A stretch of DNA of 40,596 nucleotides, from positions 1-40,596 of IMG/VR virus record IMGVR_UViG_3300021437_000045; one strand, 5' to 3'. A model generated the notes under the pieces. It saw only the letters and a list, made by a program, of their open reading frames with translations. It searched no databases and had not been told where the DNA came from. How positions within the stretch are numbered: position 1 is the first letter of the stretch; every line of letters starts with the position of its first letter. The translations under genes were made by a program, and so were the position numbers. The DNA comes from a virus. Positions 1-8,586 of the stretch are shown here, in pieces.

Positions 1-1910
1 GAGCTCGGGTAGGGTCCAGGGTTGGCCGTCGAGAAGATGTCACACCATAATGGATTCTGTTGTGTCGTGTTGCGGACGCCTTGCCGGTTCCGATAGGTGC
101 CGCGGTCGAAGGTGACCACGAGAGACTCGGCATAGTAGGTGCCGTTGTTATCGAGGATGTTGAACGGAGCCGCGCCTAAGGCCGTGCCCTTCGGAAAGAA
201 TCGGATCACTCTATAGGGGTCGACATTAAAATCCCAGCCGGTGAGCGAGCTCAGAGAGTTGAACGCCTGGCGGACGGTAACCCAGTTAAAAAGCTGGTCA
301 GGGAACGGTACAGGAACGCCAGGATCGCCTTCCTCATCGTATGTGAATCCGTCAGCCGCAAGAATCGTGTTGACGATATCGCGCACGATCGCGCTCAGCG
401 AGCCGCCCAAGAAGGCGTCGTAGTATTTGCCGACGTAGCGCCGGTCCAACAGATTGGAAAAGTCCGTGCATTGCACCATGCCGCCTGATCCGAAAGCCGT
501 ATTACCGGCAAGCATGATGCTCGAAGACGCCATGTAGGCACCCTGCCCTGGCTTCTCGACGGAACCCCCAAAAACGCGGACACCCTTTCTATACACCAGC
601 ACTTCCTGACCGACTTGAGGCACCACCGTGGGGTCAGCGCCGCTCGGGTCGAACATCTGAAACTGTGCGGTCATCGAATTGCTGAGGGGATTGTTGATCT
701 GGAGAGAGTTGGCCAGCATGAAGCCAGTACGGTCGACACCGTCTACGAATACGGTAAACGGTCTGAGAATGATAGCACCTGGTCCAAAGGCCTCGGCTGA
801 TGGAATGCCGTAGTTGCCGTGTATCCCGAAAACAAGGGCGCCTCCAGTTACGCCGAAGGCTTCCGCGCTCGGTATTCCAGTACTGCCCACAATGAACTGC
901 GTATTTATGGAACCATTCGCCCCGAATGCTTCCGCCGAATGAATGCCAGCGGTTCCCTGGATGGTGTTGGAGATTTCCGCGGCTGTGCTTCCGAAAGCCT
1001 CGGCTGAGATGATGCCAGCCGAACCCTGAAGCCTTTGGACGTCGCCGACCTGGCCGCCAACTGAACCGAAAGCCTCAGCCGATGGTATGCCTGTAGCGCC
1101 GACGATGTTGTTAGTCCCAGTGCCCAACGAATACATCGTCCGCGACTGGTGCATCGCGTTCGGGTTGACATAGAGCGCCGCAATTTCGCTCGCGTTGAGT
1201 TTGCGCGTCCAGATGTAGAACCGCTCGGCGATGCCGTTGTAAGGATGGCTGCCGCCGAAAGCTCCGTCGCCGATGATGAGGTCGTGATTTCCAGATTCCG
1301 TCGCTGTGCCGCTTCCGTTTGTAACTGTGGACAGCGGAATGCCATTGATATAAAGGATCGATGTCTTAGTCGCGAAGTCCCATACACAGGCGAACTGATA
1401 CAGCTTATCCGTAGGAGCTGTGGCGTTGCCGCTCGAATTAGCGTGATTGGAGGTCGAGAGAACCACAAAGAAGTTGATCTGCTCGGCACCCCCGCCTCCG
1501 TTCGCTGTTACGCCCCAACCGCCCGCAACATTGGCGTCCGTTTTCGTGAAAACGCGTTGATTGTTATCGCTGTTCTGCGGTAAGTGGATCCAGCCCATCA
1601 CGGTGAATGGGCCGGTCTGAATGTTGAGGTACTGCGTGCCGGGCCAGTGAACGCTCTGCGCGTTAGCTTCGACGAAAGAGAGTGCTTTGCCGCCACGGCC
1701 GCCGATCGAGACGCCGGCATCGGTCCACGCCGGCAGTCCGGTTGTGCCCTGGAGCAGACCTTGTGTCTGCCAGACGGAATCAATCGGCGCGAGGCCGCCG
1801 CCTTCATTCAGCAGGATGGCCGAGATGAGCTTGTCGCTGAGGCCATTGCCCCAGTTCACGCCGCCTAGCGGTGGCTTTAGGCCGTACCCTTTCTTGATGA
1901 TGCCGAACAT
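1..1910 (-). CDS. LamG-domain baseplate/tail protein, N-terminal part (gene spans the circle join)
   Basis: The frame is open from an ATG at 1910 down to base 1 and continues in the same frame through the redundant end to a stop at 39431, giving about 982 residues. Residues about 60-250 look like a concanavalin A/LamG sandwich: GKALSF, then LYINGIPL, then a closing NASEIAALY strand. Residues about 270-376 carry five SAEAFG repeats. Residues about 500-570 (AIVRDIVNTILAADGF, then SSLTGWDFNVDP) resemble the domain found in siphovirus baseplate-hub/tail proteins downstream of the tape measure. The ATG follows the TAG of the preceding gene with no gap. Probable role: baseplate or adhesin with a carbohydrate-binding N-terminus. 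The family is inferred from pattern; the continuous frame was read codon by codon. Confidence 0.85.
   Translation of the reverse strand, partial: MFGIIKKGYGLKPPLGGVNWGNGLSDKLISAILLNEGGGLAPIDSVWQTQGLLQGTTGLPAWTDAGVSIGGRGGKALSFVEANAQSVHWPGTQYLNIQTGPFTVMGWIHLPQNSDNNQRVFTKTDANVAGGWGVTANGGGGAEQINFFVVLSTSNHANSSGNATAPTDKLYQFACVWDFATKTSILYINGIPLSTVTNGSGTATESGNHDLIIGDGAFGGSHPYNGIAERFYIWTRKLNASEIAALYVNPNAMHQSRTMYSLGTGTNNIVGATGIPSAEAFGSVGGQVGDVQRLQGSAGIISAEAFGSTAAEISNTIQGTAGIHSAEAFGANGSINTQFIVGSTGIPSAEAFGVTGGALVFGIHGNYGIPSAEAFGPGAIILRPFTVFVDGVDRTGFMLANSLQINNPLSNSMTAQFQMFDPSGADPTVVPQVGQEVLVYRKGVRVFGGSVEKPGQGAYMASSSIMLAGNTAFGSGGMVQCTDFSNLLDRRYVGKYYDAFLGGSLSAIVRDIVNTILAADGFTYDEEGDPGVPVPFPDQLFNWVTVRQAFNSLSSLTGWDFNVDPYRVIRFFPKGTALGAAPFNILDNNGTYYAESLVVTFDRGTYRNRQGVRNTTQQNPLWCDIFSTANPGPYPS
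781..1092 (-). repeat. Five SAEAFG repeats inside the baseplate protein
   Basis: Five copies of a G-I-x-S-A-E-A-F-G motif are encoded at about 1066-1091, 991-1016, 922-946, 853-876 and 784-808. The start-to-start spacings are 75, 69, 69 and 69 bases (25 or 23 residues). The I-x position varies (GIP, GII, GIH, GIP, GIP). The repeats link the LamG-like domain to the baseplate region, so they probably form a repetitive stalk or linker. Similar motifs occur in other phage tail proteins, from memory. Confidence 0.85.
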
Positions 1911-2387
1911 CTATGCAACAGTCTGATAGACGCCTTGATACCACGCCGACGCGATCGAAGCGTCGAAAGCAGCGCCGCTTTTATTTTCAACGACGATGCC
2001 CCAGTGGTCCGGTAGGATTCCCCCAAACGCCTGAGCGACGGAGAACGGGCCGCCGTCATAGGAAACCGCGTTAGCGACCATGTTGATGACGCCGATGAGC
2101 CGCATGTTCGGCGGGCTTGTCAGAGTGATACTGCCGTCCGTCCCACTCGCGCCATCGGTGTAGGTCGTTCCACCATCCGCCGTGCCGTAGGCGTACACAT
2201 TGGCGTACCCCGTGGCGCTCACGCTGCTCGCGTTGCTTTTGAGCTTCAGGAACACCAGAGCATCCAGGTACAGATTGGTGGTGTTGTCAACAGCTGTCGA
2301 CTGGCGCTGTCCGTTGTTCGCCAGAGACGTCAGCGTGCAGGTGATTGTCTGGTTGTTTGAGCCAAAGGCTTCTTTGACGCTAGACAT
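1911..2387 (-). CDS. Probable virion protein, baseplate/tail region
   Basis: 158 residues, not assigned to a named family. It is rich in Ser, Thr, Gly and Ala, with beta-strand-like stretches (LYLDALVFLKLK, HWGIVVENKSGAAFD) and no signal peptide or membrane segment. It lies between the small virion protein at 2399-2815 and the LamG baseplate gene, whose ATG follows this TAG directly. Position and composition suggest a structural protein of the tail tip. The function is inferred from context only. Confidence 0.75.
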   Translation of the reverse strand: MSSVKEAFGSNNQTITCTLTSLANNGQRQSTAVDNTTNLYLDALVFLKLKSNASSVSATGYANVYAYGTADGGTTYTDGASGTDGSITLTSPPNMRLIGVINMVANAVSYDGGPFSVAQAFGGILPDHWGIVVENKSGAAFDASIASAWYQGVYQTVA

Positions 2388-2398
2388 GTGTGTGGCTC

Positions 2399-2815
2399 CT
2401 AGAGTTTGAAGATTTTGTTCGAGTCAGTCGCCCAGCTCACGTCGATATCGGCGCCATTCGGTGTAACAGGAAGACCACTATAACTATCGATGTAGGCGAT
2501 AAGCCGTGAAGTTCCAGCCGTTCCCGTGTCGTCGTAGATTACGATCGCGCCCGCCGCGGGCCCAGCAGCCACGGCGGTGAACACAGTATTCGCAGCGTTG
2601 AAGACTCCGGCAGTAGTCGTTTTGCTGGCAAGATTTGCTGTCGTTGCGATGCGGTCGCCAGAGGCGATCGCGCTCAAGAACTGGTCGTTTGCAAGATCAA
2701 CGACGTAGTGTCCGCCGCCTGTGTGGACGAGCACCACTTTGATATTGTCGGTGGCAATCGCGATTTCGCCTTTCAGAAAGCTTTCGCGGCCGTGGTCATA
2801 AATTCCGTCTGCCAT
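2399..2815 (-). CDS. Conserved small phage structural protein
   Basis: 138 residues. The start (MADGIYDHGRESFLKGEI), the central TTTAGVF and the end (SWATDSNKIFKL) fit a small protein I recognise from many tail-fibre regions of siphoviruses, where it has no established role. It lies 10 bases downstream of the tape measure stop. A short AGGAG-like sequence precedes the ATG (coding strand GGAGAGAACC). A structural or accessory tail role is inferred from position. Confidence 0.8.
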   Translation of the reverse strand: MADGIYDHGRESFLKGEIAIATDNIKVVLVHTGGGHYVVDLANDQFLSAIASGDRIATTANLASKTTTAGVFNAANTVFTAVAAGPAAGAIVIYDDTGTAGTSRLIAYIDSYSGLPVTPNGADIDVSWATDSNKIFKL

Positions 2816-2825
2816 TGGTTCTCTC

Positions 2826-5800
2826 CTATAGTCTCGTGGTTCGTATTCCGATCTGAGTCAGCTTGGCAACCATCGACTGTGCCATCTGGTCGGATAGGTT
2901 GGCCATCGCCTGCTGGCCGACAATGGTCGAGCCAGTCAGGTTGACGTGCAGGGTGATGTTCTGCACCTGGCCACTGACGGTCGGCTGGTTCGGCACGCCC
3001 AGAGCGGCCGCGCTGATGACGCCGCCGCCCGGGCCGAGCGTGGCGGGCGTGTAGCCGCCCGTCTGCAACGGCATTGAAGCGATGACACCCTGACCAGCGA
3101 GGGCAATTTGAGCCGCAGCCGTTTGGGTGGCGGTCGCCAGAGCGGCAACGCCTTGAGAGGCGACAGCCAGCGTAGAGCTGACGACGCCGGCGTTGTTGGC
3201 CAGCATCGCCACTGAGCCAGCGGCGGCTGTAGTCGCGACCGTGGTGCTGTTCATGGCGTTGGTAACGCCCATGGCTGCGTCAAGCTCTTGGCCGGCCGCC
3301 GCTACGGCCTGGTCGGCTACGGCTTTCAGCTTGGCGTAGGCCGCCGTTCCGACAGCAGCCTGCGCCGCCGCTTCGAGCGCGTTGGCGGTCTGGGCGTCCT
3401 GTAACGCTTTGGTGAGTGCATTGGCCACCGTGGTCGCGGCCGTGGCGACGACAGCGGTCGACGCAGCGGACTGATTGAAAGGTTGGCCGGTCACAGGATT
3501 GGTATTAGCCATCGCGTTCTCTTGCTGGATCTTATTCCATGTGTTGATGGCCGCCTGCATCGGATCGAGCGTGATGTCGTTGTGCAGCGCTCCAAAGAAG
3601 CCACCGAGCGCGCCAGCCATGGTCGGTGCCTGGATCACATCGCCCGGTTGGACGCTAAGCGTCATCGGAGCGCTCTGACCACCCATCGCAGCCGCGAGGT
3701 CGGCCGAGATACCTGCACCTTCCGTGCCACCTAGTCCCATCTTGCCGCCACGACCGCCACCACCGCCCCGGCCTATCCCAGACACCGCACTCGCCGCAGC
3801 GTTGGCGCTCGTGGTCACCTGGTTTGCCGCATCGGCGATGGCATGGATGCTGTCCACGACCGCACCGCTTGAGTTAACGAACGCCTGGTCGGCGTTCGAC
3901 CAGGTCATCATTCCGTCAGCCGCATCCGAAAAGACTTTCCCAGATTGATCGGCTTGGTCGTTGACTTTTGCGATTGAACCAGTGAGTACCTCGATGCTAA
4001 GCGAATCCTCATTTGCGGCTTCGGCAGCGTTTCGATGGGCCCCTGCGATCACCTGTATCGACTGGCCCATCGTTGACAGGTAATCCATGTACTTTTTGTC
4101 GGAAATGTACAGCGAGTCCGACGCGGTAGCGTGGTCAGCAACCGCCTTCGCCGCATCCATATGCGGCTTAACCGAGCCCTCCGCAGCCGCACCAGCCTTA
4201 GTCGCCGCATCCGCCGCTGTAGCCGAAGCCTTCGCCGCCGCTTCCTGGGCGTTGGTGTATGCCGTCTGCGCGGGCGTCAGCGCTGTGAAACCGCCAGCCT
4301 GTCGCGCCAGAGAATCGTTCAGCTTGTCGTTAGCGGACTGGATCGACGCCAGCGCCTTCGTGCCCGCCGCTTCCATCGACGGGTAATGGCCTGTGATGAG
4401 CTGTATGGCGTCGGCGAGCGCCTTAAGAGCTCCATTGAGAGCTCCGATGGGTCCGAGCAAATCAGACCAGTGAATCGAACTGACCGCGTCCTTGACCTGT
4501 TGCCAGAGCTGCGTGAAATTCGGCAGGTAAGCTCCCAGGCTTTTGATCGCATCACCCACCGGCCCGAGCATCCCGAGCAGGCTATTGAAAGCCGACGCAA
4601 CCGCGCCGCCGATTAGCTGCGCGAGAGAGGAAAGGGAATCCTTGAAACTGTTCCAGGCCGGTACACCGTCCGAGAGCACCTGGTTGAGGTCGGTGAGGTT
4701 CTTAATCAGCTCCTTGACCTGGTCCCACAGCACCACCACGGCCGCGATGCCAGCCGCAGCGGTCAGGAACCCGAGGATGGCCGTCTCTGCGCCCACGAGA
4801 GCGCCCGTCATGCCCGTCCCGACAGCCTCAACCACGGTGCCGATCGACGCGACGAATCCTGGGAGCGTCACAGTTACCAGCGTGCTGATCGACGCTCCAA
4901 ATGCAGCAATCATCGGGATCGCATCCGCAGCCGCCGTGGCCGCCAGTCCGAATCCACCAAGCGCAACGACTAACGGCGCGGCGAGAGCCACGATTAGACC
5001 GAGCGCTACAGCTACGTCTTTCACTGGTCCAGGCAGTTTGTTGAAGGCGTCCACTGCCGCTTGGATCGTGGGCACGATATTCGTACCGATGAAAGTCAGA
5101 ACGGCGCTGATGACTGGCGCAAGCGCCGCACCGATCGACTCCATGACGAACTCGACTTGCGTGCCCAGATTCTTGAACTGTCCAGAGATAGTCTGGGCCT
5201 GCTCCGAGGCCACGCCGCCGAATTTGGCGAGCGCTTGGGTGAGGACGTCAACGCGTTCGGTCTGATCCAGAGCTTTGAAAGCCTTGGTCACTTCGGATGT
5301 CGAAACATCCATTACTTTGGCCAGGTCAGCGCTGGACATTCCCAACTGCGCGAGCGAACGCCCTACGACAGCACCGGAACTGGAGAAGCGGTCAAGGATA
5401 TCGACAGTGTGGTTAAAATCGGTACCCATGGTCGCTGACGCATCAGCCGCGGCCTGCAGCAGCTTTGGTATTTGCTCAGCCGAAATGTTGAACGCCCGCA
5501 TGCGGGTCTCTGCCTGTACGAGAGCCGGGAACGAAAGAGCATCAGCGACGGCCAGCGTCTTCAGTTGCTCTAAAATCTTGTCAGCTTCCTCAGCACTGCC
5601 CGTCAGGGCTGTCAACGAGACGGCAGCTTTTTGGACATTGCCGAACGTGCTGAGCGCTTCCTGACCGAACTCCTTGAGTCCTTCGGTCAAAGCGAGCGCC
5701 TCGCCGAAAGCCAGCATCTTTTCCCAAAAGTTCTCGACCTCTGGCGCGGCCTCTTCCGACGAATGACCAACATCCTGAATTGCGGTAGCGGCCTCTTGCG

Positions 5801-6176
5801 CTGAACTGGCGACGGGTTGCAGAGCTTTGTCAAGCTGGTCAACCTGGTCGGCCGCTCCGGTCGCAGCATCGCCCGCAGTGTTAGCGGCGTCAGCCAGCGT
5901 CGTCATCTCGTCGCCGGAACTCGTGATGCCGGATTGCAGCGATTCGAGGTTCTTGGCGATGTCCTCGGTGCTCGTTCCGAACTGGCTCAGTTGCTCGCTG
6001 GCTGTGACGGCGGACGATCCTACGGCTTCGATTGCTGCCGGAATGCTGTCGAAAGCCGCCTGCACTTGGCTCGCGACCTGGCTGGCCGTAGACGGAATCT
6101 GGTTCAGTGCGGCTTCGAGTGGTGAAAGATCACCGCCTACGGTAATGACGAGGTCGCCAGCGCCGCCTGGGTTCAC
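2826..6176 (-). CDS. Tail tape measure protein
   Basis: 1116 residues, the longest gene here. It is Ala-rich with long helical stretches, a hydrophobic section at about residues 385-470, and Gly-rich and Ala/Thr-rich repeats toward the C-terminus. This is the usual composition of tape measure proteins, which set tail length and pass through the tail tube. It starts with GTG, overlapping the TGA of the preceding chaperone frame as GTGA, so translation is probably coupled. At about 1.5 angstrom per residue the length predicts a tail of roughly 165 nm. It is flanked by tail chaperones upstream and baseplate genes downstream, the canonical order. Confidence 0.93.
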   Translation of the reverse strand: MNPGGAGDLVITVGGDLSPLEAALNQIPSTASQVASQVQAAFDSIPAAIEAVGSSAVTASEQLSQFGTSTEDIAKNLESLQSGITSSGDEMTTLADAANTAGDAATGAADQVDQLDKALQPVASSAQEAATAIQDVGHSSEEAAPEVENFWEKMLAFGEALALTEGLKEFGQEALSTFGNVQKAAVSLTALTGSAEEADKILEQLKTLAVADALSFPALVQAETRMRAFNISAEQIPKLLQAAADASATMGTDFNHTVDILDRFSSSGAVVGRSLAQLGMSSADLAKVMDVSTSEVTKAFKALDQTERVDVLTQALAKFGGVASEQAQTISGQFKNLGTQVEFVMESIGAALAPVISAVLTFIGTNIVPTIQAAVDAFNKLPGPVKDVAVALGLIVALAAPLVVALGGFGLAATAAADAIPMIAAFGASISTLVTVTLPGFVASIGTVVEAVGTGMTGALVGAETAILGFLTAAAGIAAVVVLWDQVKELIKNLTDLNQVLSDGVPAWNSFKDSLSSLAQLIGGAVASAFNSLLGMLGPVGDAIKSLGAYLPNFTQLWQQVKDAVSSIHWSDLLGPIGALNGALKALADAIQLITGHYPSMEAAGTKALASIQSANDKLNDSLARQAGGFTALTPAQTAYTNAQEAAAKASATAADAATKAGAAAEGSVKPHMDAAKAVADHATASDSLYISDKKYMDYLSTMGQSIQVIAGAHRNAAEAANEDSLSIEVLTGSIAKVNDQADQSGKVFSDAADGMMTWSNADQAFVNSSGAVVDSIHAIADAANQVTTSANAAASAVSGIGRGGGGGRGGKMGLGGTEGAGISADLAAAMGGQSAPMTLSVQPGDVIQAPTMAGALGGFFGALHNDITLDPMQAAINTWNKIQQENAMANTNPVTGQPFNQSAASTAVVATAATTVANALTKALQDAQTANALEAAAQAAVGTAAYAKLKAVADQAVAAAGQELDAAMGVTNAMNSTTVATTAAAGSVAMLANNAGVVSSTLAVASQGVAALATATQTAAAQIALAGQGVIASMPLQTGGYTPATLGPGGGVISAAALGVPNQPTVSGQVQNITLHVNLTGSTIVGQQAMANLSDQMAQSMVAKLTQIGIRTTRL

Positions 6177-6556
6177 TGAGGCGGCCTCATGCCCATCATG
6201 ACTGCCTGGACGCTGGCCGGTTCCATCAGGCCGTCACGCGTACCGAGCTTCGACCAAGCGCCCTGGCCCGTAGCCGCCGCGTCAATCACGGCCTTGGACA
6301 TGGTGACTTGTGCATCAGGATTCTGGGCTTGCAGGCGAGCCAGGTATTCCTCTGGCGTCTCGGTGGCTCGCCGCATCTGGGCGATGGGATCCGCGGGTGC
6401 CGCGAGTTGGTTGGTGAGCGCGCGGCCGGTGAGGAGCGAAGCGTTGCGCTTCTCGCGCTCAATGAACGCCTCGAAGAACTTATCGAACTGGCGGGGAGTG
6501 AGCGACCAGAACTCGGCGCGCGACAGTCCGATTTCGACGACTGCCGTGGCTTCCAT
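6173..6556 (-). CDS. Tail assembly chaperone, frameshift-encoded T-like part
   Basis: 127 residues if counted from the ATG at 6556. The frame is already open upstream to the A-run at 6676-6683, encoding a stretch ending VDWEERYLAMEA. It contains GLSRAEFWSLTPRQF, a typical signature of the C-terminal T part of G/T chaperones. It lies in the -1 frame relative to the upstream gene, so it is probably made mainly as a G-T fusion of about 265 residues. The best Shine-Dalgarno-like GGAGG lies 14 bases before the ATG, which is poor for independent initiation. The fusion would recruit tape measure to tail tube during assembly. Confidence 0.85.
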   Translation of the reverse strand: MEATAVVEIGLSRAEFWSLTPRQFDKFFEAFIEREKRNASLLTGRALTNQLAAPADPIAQMRRATETPEEYLARLQAQNPDAQVTMSKAVIDAAATGQGAWSKLGTRDGLMEPASVQAVMMGMRPPQ

Positions 6557-6579
6557 CGCTAGATACCGTTCCTCCCAAT

Positions 6580-6969
6580 CTACTGGACCGCTTTGTCGGG
6601 TTCGGTTTGCTTGCTCTTCTTGGGCGACGCCAGTGCTTCCAGAGCCTTCGACGCCCGCTCGGACTCCGGTGATGCTTTTTTTTGCGCTTCCACAATCGCC
6701 AGCGCGTAAATCGGCAGCTCGGGCACCTCTATATGCTTCATGATCTCTTCAGGCGAGATGTCGACCACGTGTGCCAGACCCGCCGATAGTACCTTGGCTA
6801 CGCGCTCGATCGCCGCAATGCCCTTGACTTCGGCGGGAATGAAGAGATCAATCTGGTGGTTGTTCCAGAGGTCGGAAAGATCCGAGAGCCGGAACTTGAC
6901 GGGGTAGATGTTGTCACCGAGTTTAACGGTGGGATGCTTTACAGGATCAGCGACTTGCGACGGTTGCAT
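6580..6969 (-). CDS. Tail assembly chaperone, G-like part
   Basis: 129 residues, ATG at 6969, between the tail tube gene region and the tape measure. It is mostly helical and begins with a beta segment (KLGDNIYPVKFRLSDLSDLW), as in lambda-G-type chaperones. A run of eight A in the coding strand (CAA AAA AAA) occurs at codons 96-98, where ribosomes could slip back one base into the T-like frame. Without slippage it ends 32 codons later in a Lys-rich tail. The pairing of two short overlapping genes before the tape measure is canonical. Confidence 0.87.
   Translation of the reverse strand: MQPSQVADPVKHPTVKLGDNIYPVKFRLSDLSDLWNNHQIDLFIPAEVKGIAAIERVAKVLSAGLAHVVDISPEEIMKHIEVPELPIYALAIVEAQKKASPESERASKALEALASPKKSKQTEPDKAVQ
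6676..6683 (-). other. Probable -1 programmed frameshift slippery site
   Basis: The coding strand reads C AAA AAA AAG-like: eight consecutive A after CAA's C, which contains the slippery heptamer A-AAA-AAA in the zero frame. A -1 slip leads into an open frame with no stop for 40 codons before the ATG at 6556, joining the G-like and T-like chaperone genes. I read the joined frame codon by codon. Frameshifting at this position is a conserved feature of siphovirus tail chaperones. Confidence 0.8.
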
Positions 6970-6986
6970 AGTTGCGAACCATCATA

Positions 6987-7163
6987 CTACACTTCACCCT
7001 TTTCGCCAGCAGTCGCCTGGATGGCCGAACGCCGAGCTTTAGGAGCGGCAGGAGCGGCCGCGGGTTGCGGGGTAGCCGCAGGCTGAGAGATAGCTGGCGG
7101 ATTCACTGCGCCTTGCGCCTTGATCTGAGCAACCGCAGCTGGCGCAAGGGTCGATGGGTCCAT
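6987..7163 (-). CDS. Small Ala/Pro-rich protein
   Basis: 58 residues, ATG at 7163 directly after the TAG of the tail tube gene, TAG stop at 6989-6987. The start is MDPSTLAPAAVAQIKAQG; the middle is an Ala/Pro-rich linker (QPAATPQPAAAPAAP) and the C-terminus is basic then acidic. The gene sits 17 bases before the chaperone gene. No family recognised. The abutting junction and lack of any other gene in the 194-base gap support it. It may be a tail tube accessory peptide, but that is a guess. Confidence 0.6.
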   Translation of the reverse strand: MDPSTLAPAAVAQIKAQGAVNPPAISQPAATPQPAAAPAAPKARRSAIQATAGEKGEV

Positions 7164-7643
7164 CTAACCGGGGAATCCGGTTCCGTGGACGGCGCCGGTG
7201 ATGGTGATGTCTACCGCGGCCTTCACCACGTCCGCCACGGCTTCGGTCAAGGAGCACTTGCTCACGAAGCCCTGGAAGGTGTAAGCCGTCGCGTCCTGAT
7301 CGGGGAAGATGAGCCGGAAGTCGATCGGCGCTCCCGTTATGCCGCCAGCGCCGCGGTTGACGAACAGCGTCAGAAGGTTCTGGTGGCTCGCGAGCATCGG
7401 CTGCCAGAATGCGGTAAACGAGATGTTGCCGCCTTCGAGCAGCGTGACAATCTTCTGGCGCCAGGGTCCGACCTGTCCGCCCGTCACCGAGGACATGGCG
7501 GTAACGTCAACGACGTTGCCCTGCAAGCCTGGCCCGGTGATGCTGCTGACACTCGCGATGGTGGTGAAGCTCTCGGGCGATGCTCCATTGCCCACCTGAA
7601 TCAGGGTGTTGATGGCCGGAAGTGCGATAGGTTGAAAACTCAT
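7164..7643 (-). CDS. Major tail (tube) protein
   Basis: 159 residues. The pattern is typical of siphovirus tail tube proteins: a short N-terminal arm, then VVDVTAMSSV, a central strand-rich core with FTAFW, and a C-terminal TITGAV segment. The gene lies between the tail terminator-like gene and the chaperones, the usual position. A good AGGAG-like ribosome site (coding strand AAGGAGAGAAACGC) precedes the ATG. It should polymerise as hexameric rings around the tape measure. Confidence 0.85.
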   Translation of the reverse strand: MSFQPIALPAINTLIQVGNGASPESFTTIASVSSITGPGLQGNVVDVTAMSSVTGGQVGPWRQKIVTLLEGGNISFTAFWQPMLASHQNLLTLFVNRGAGGITGAPIDFRLIFPDQDATAYTFQGFVSKCSLTEAVADVVKAAVDITITGAVHGTGFPG

Positions 7644-7655
7644 GCGTTTCTCTCC

Positions 7656-8129
7656 TTACAGGTGGTCTGAAAAATTGAACGTGACATCGATTTCGAGCTT
7701 TTGCAGCGGTGGCTGTGTCTGCGGCTCAATGAGCGTCCGCGAATTGTACATGAAGAATCCAGGCTGCGGCTGGATTGCGGGTGACGTTGGCCCGTTGTAG
7801 GCGTCGAAGGTTCGGAAGACAGCGAGCGTCGCCTGGTCGATCTGGTCGAGCACAACGGTCCCGTTCTTGGTCGTCGCAAAATAGGTGATCTGAAACCGGG
7901 CCCGTCCGACGTTGGCCTGGTTCGAGCCTGCGCCGTGAGCGAAGAGCCGCGGGCTGGCGACGCGCTGATAGCGGCCGGCCGGGTAGGCGATGATTCCGTT
8001 CGCGAAGTTTTGCTGTGGGATCTGCTTGTCGTAGAACGCGATGTTTCCGCCAGCATCCCGCGCAAGTAGCGCTTGGATGGCCGCGCTGCCGACGATGGCC
8101 TGGTAAAGCTGTTGTTCAAGGCTTGGCAC
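7656..8129 (-). CDS. Tail terminator/completion-like protein (DUF3168-like)
   Basis: 157 residues. The N-terminus (MPSLEQQLYQAIVGSAAIQ) and length fit the DUF3168/tail-completion family that caps the tail or links it to the head. It lies between an HK97-gp10-like gene and the tail tube gene, 12 bases before the latter. The assignment rests on start pattern and gene order, not on catalytic residues. There is one base between its ATG and the stop of the upstream gene. Confidence 0.75.
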   Translation of the reverse strand: MPSLEQQLYQAIVGSAAIQALLARDAGGNIAFYDKQIPQQNFANGIIAYPAGRYQRVASPRLFAHGAGSNQANVGRARFQITYFATTKNGTVVLDQIDQATLAVFRTFDAYNGPTSPAIQPQPGFFMYNSRTLIEPQTQPPLQKLEIDVTFNFSDHL

Positions 8130-8130
8130 A

Positions 8131-8586
8131 TTACAGCCTCTTCCCCGCGGTCGCGTTCATCGCTTCGTCGAGCGAGCTGAGCACGCCCTCGCGGATGGCC
8201 TTGTCGGCCTCGTCGCGCTTGTTTTCGAAAGCCGGCGCCATGTAGGGCTGGGCTGCCTGGTCGTAGTGCCGCCCGAGCGAGTCAGTGCCCATAAAGCCCT
8301 TCTCGATGCGCCGCGCATAAGGCGGGTCAAAGCCGTAGGGATTGGCGGCCTCGACGACGGGCGTGACCGCGAGTACTTGACGCTCGACGGTATCCTCGAC
8401 CGTCTCGGTATGAATGTGCTCCTGGAGGTTGCCTGTGTCCACAGGAACGAGCGCCTTGGCTTCCGCCTCGAAGAGTCCCGCGGCTTCGGCCACGCCCAGC
8501 TTAAGGCCGGTGCGCGCCGCGTTCTTGAGGTAGGACACCTTGAGCGAGAGTTGGTCAAGGCCCGACATTGTGACGGTGAGATTCAT
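8131..8586 (-). CDS. HK97 gp10-like head-tail joining protein
   Basis: 151 residues from the ATG at 8586, chosen because it overlaps the upstream TGA as ATGA. The pattern is that of the gp10/virion morphogenesis family: MSGLDQLSLKVSYLKNAART at the start, then VPVDTGNLQEHI, then NPYGFDPPYARRIEKG and a C-terminal helix. These proteins act at the neck when heads and tails join. Longer in-frame starts upstream run over the neighbouring gene and look non-coding. Confidence 0.85.
   Translation of the reverse strand: MNLTVTMSGLDQLSLKVSYLKNAARTGLKLGVAEAAGLFEAEAKALVPVDTGNLQEHIHTETVEDTVERQVLAVTPVVEAANPYGFDPPYARRIEKGFMGTDSLGRHYDQAAQPYMAPAFENKRDEADKAIREGVLSSLDEAMNATAGKRL

Noticed and set aside
2863-6201. 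Several plus-strand frames opposite the tape measure gene
   Set aside because: Ala/Ser-rich shadows produced by the codon bias of the tape measure gene.
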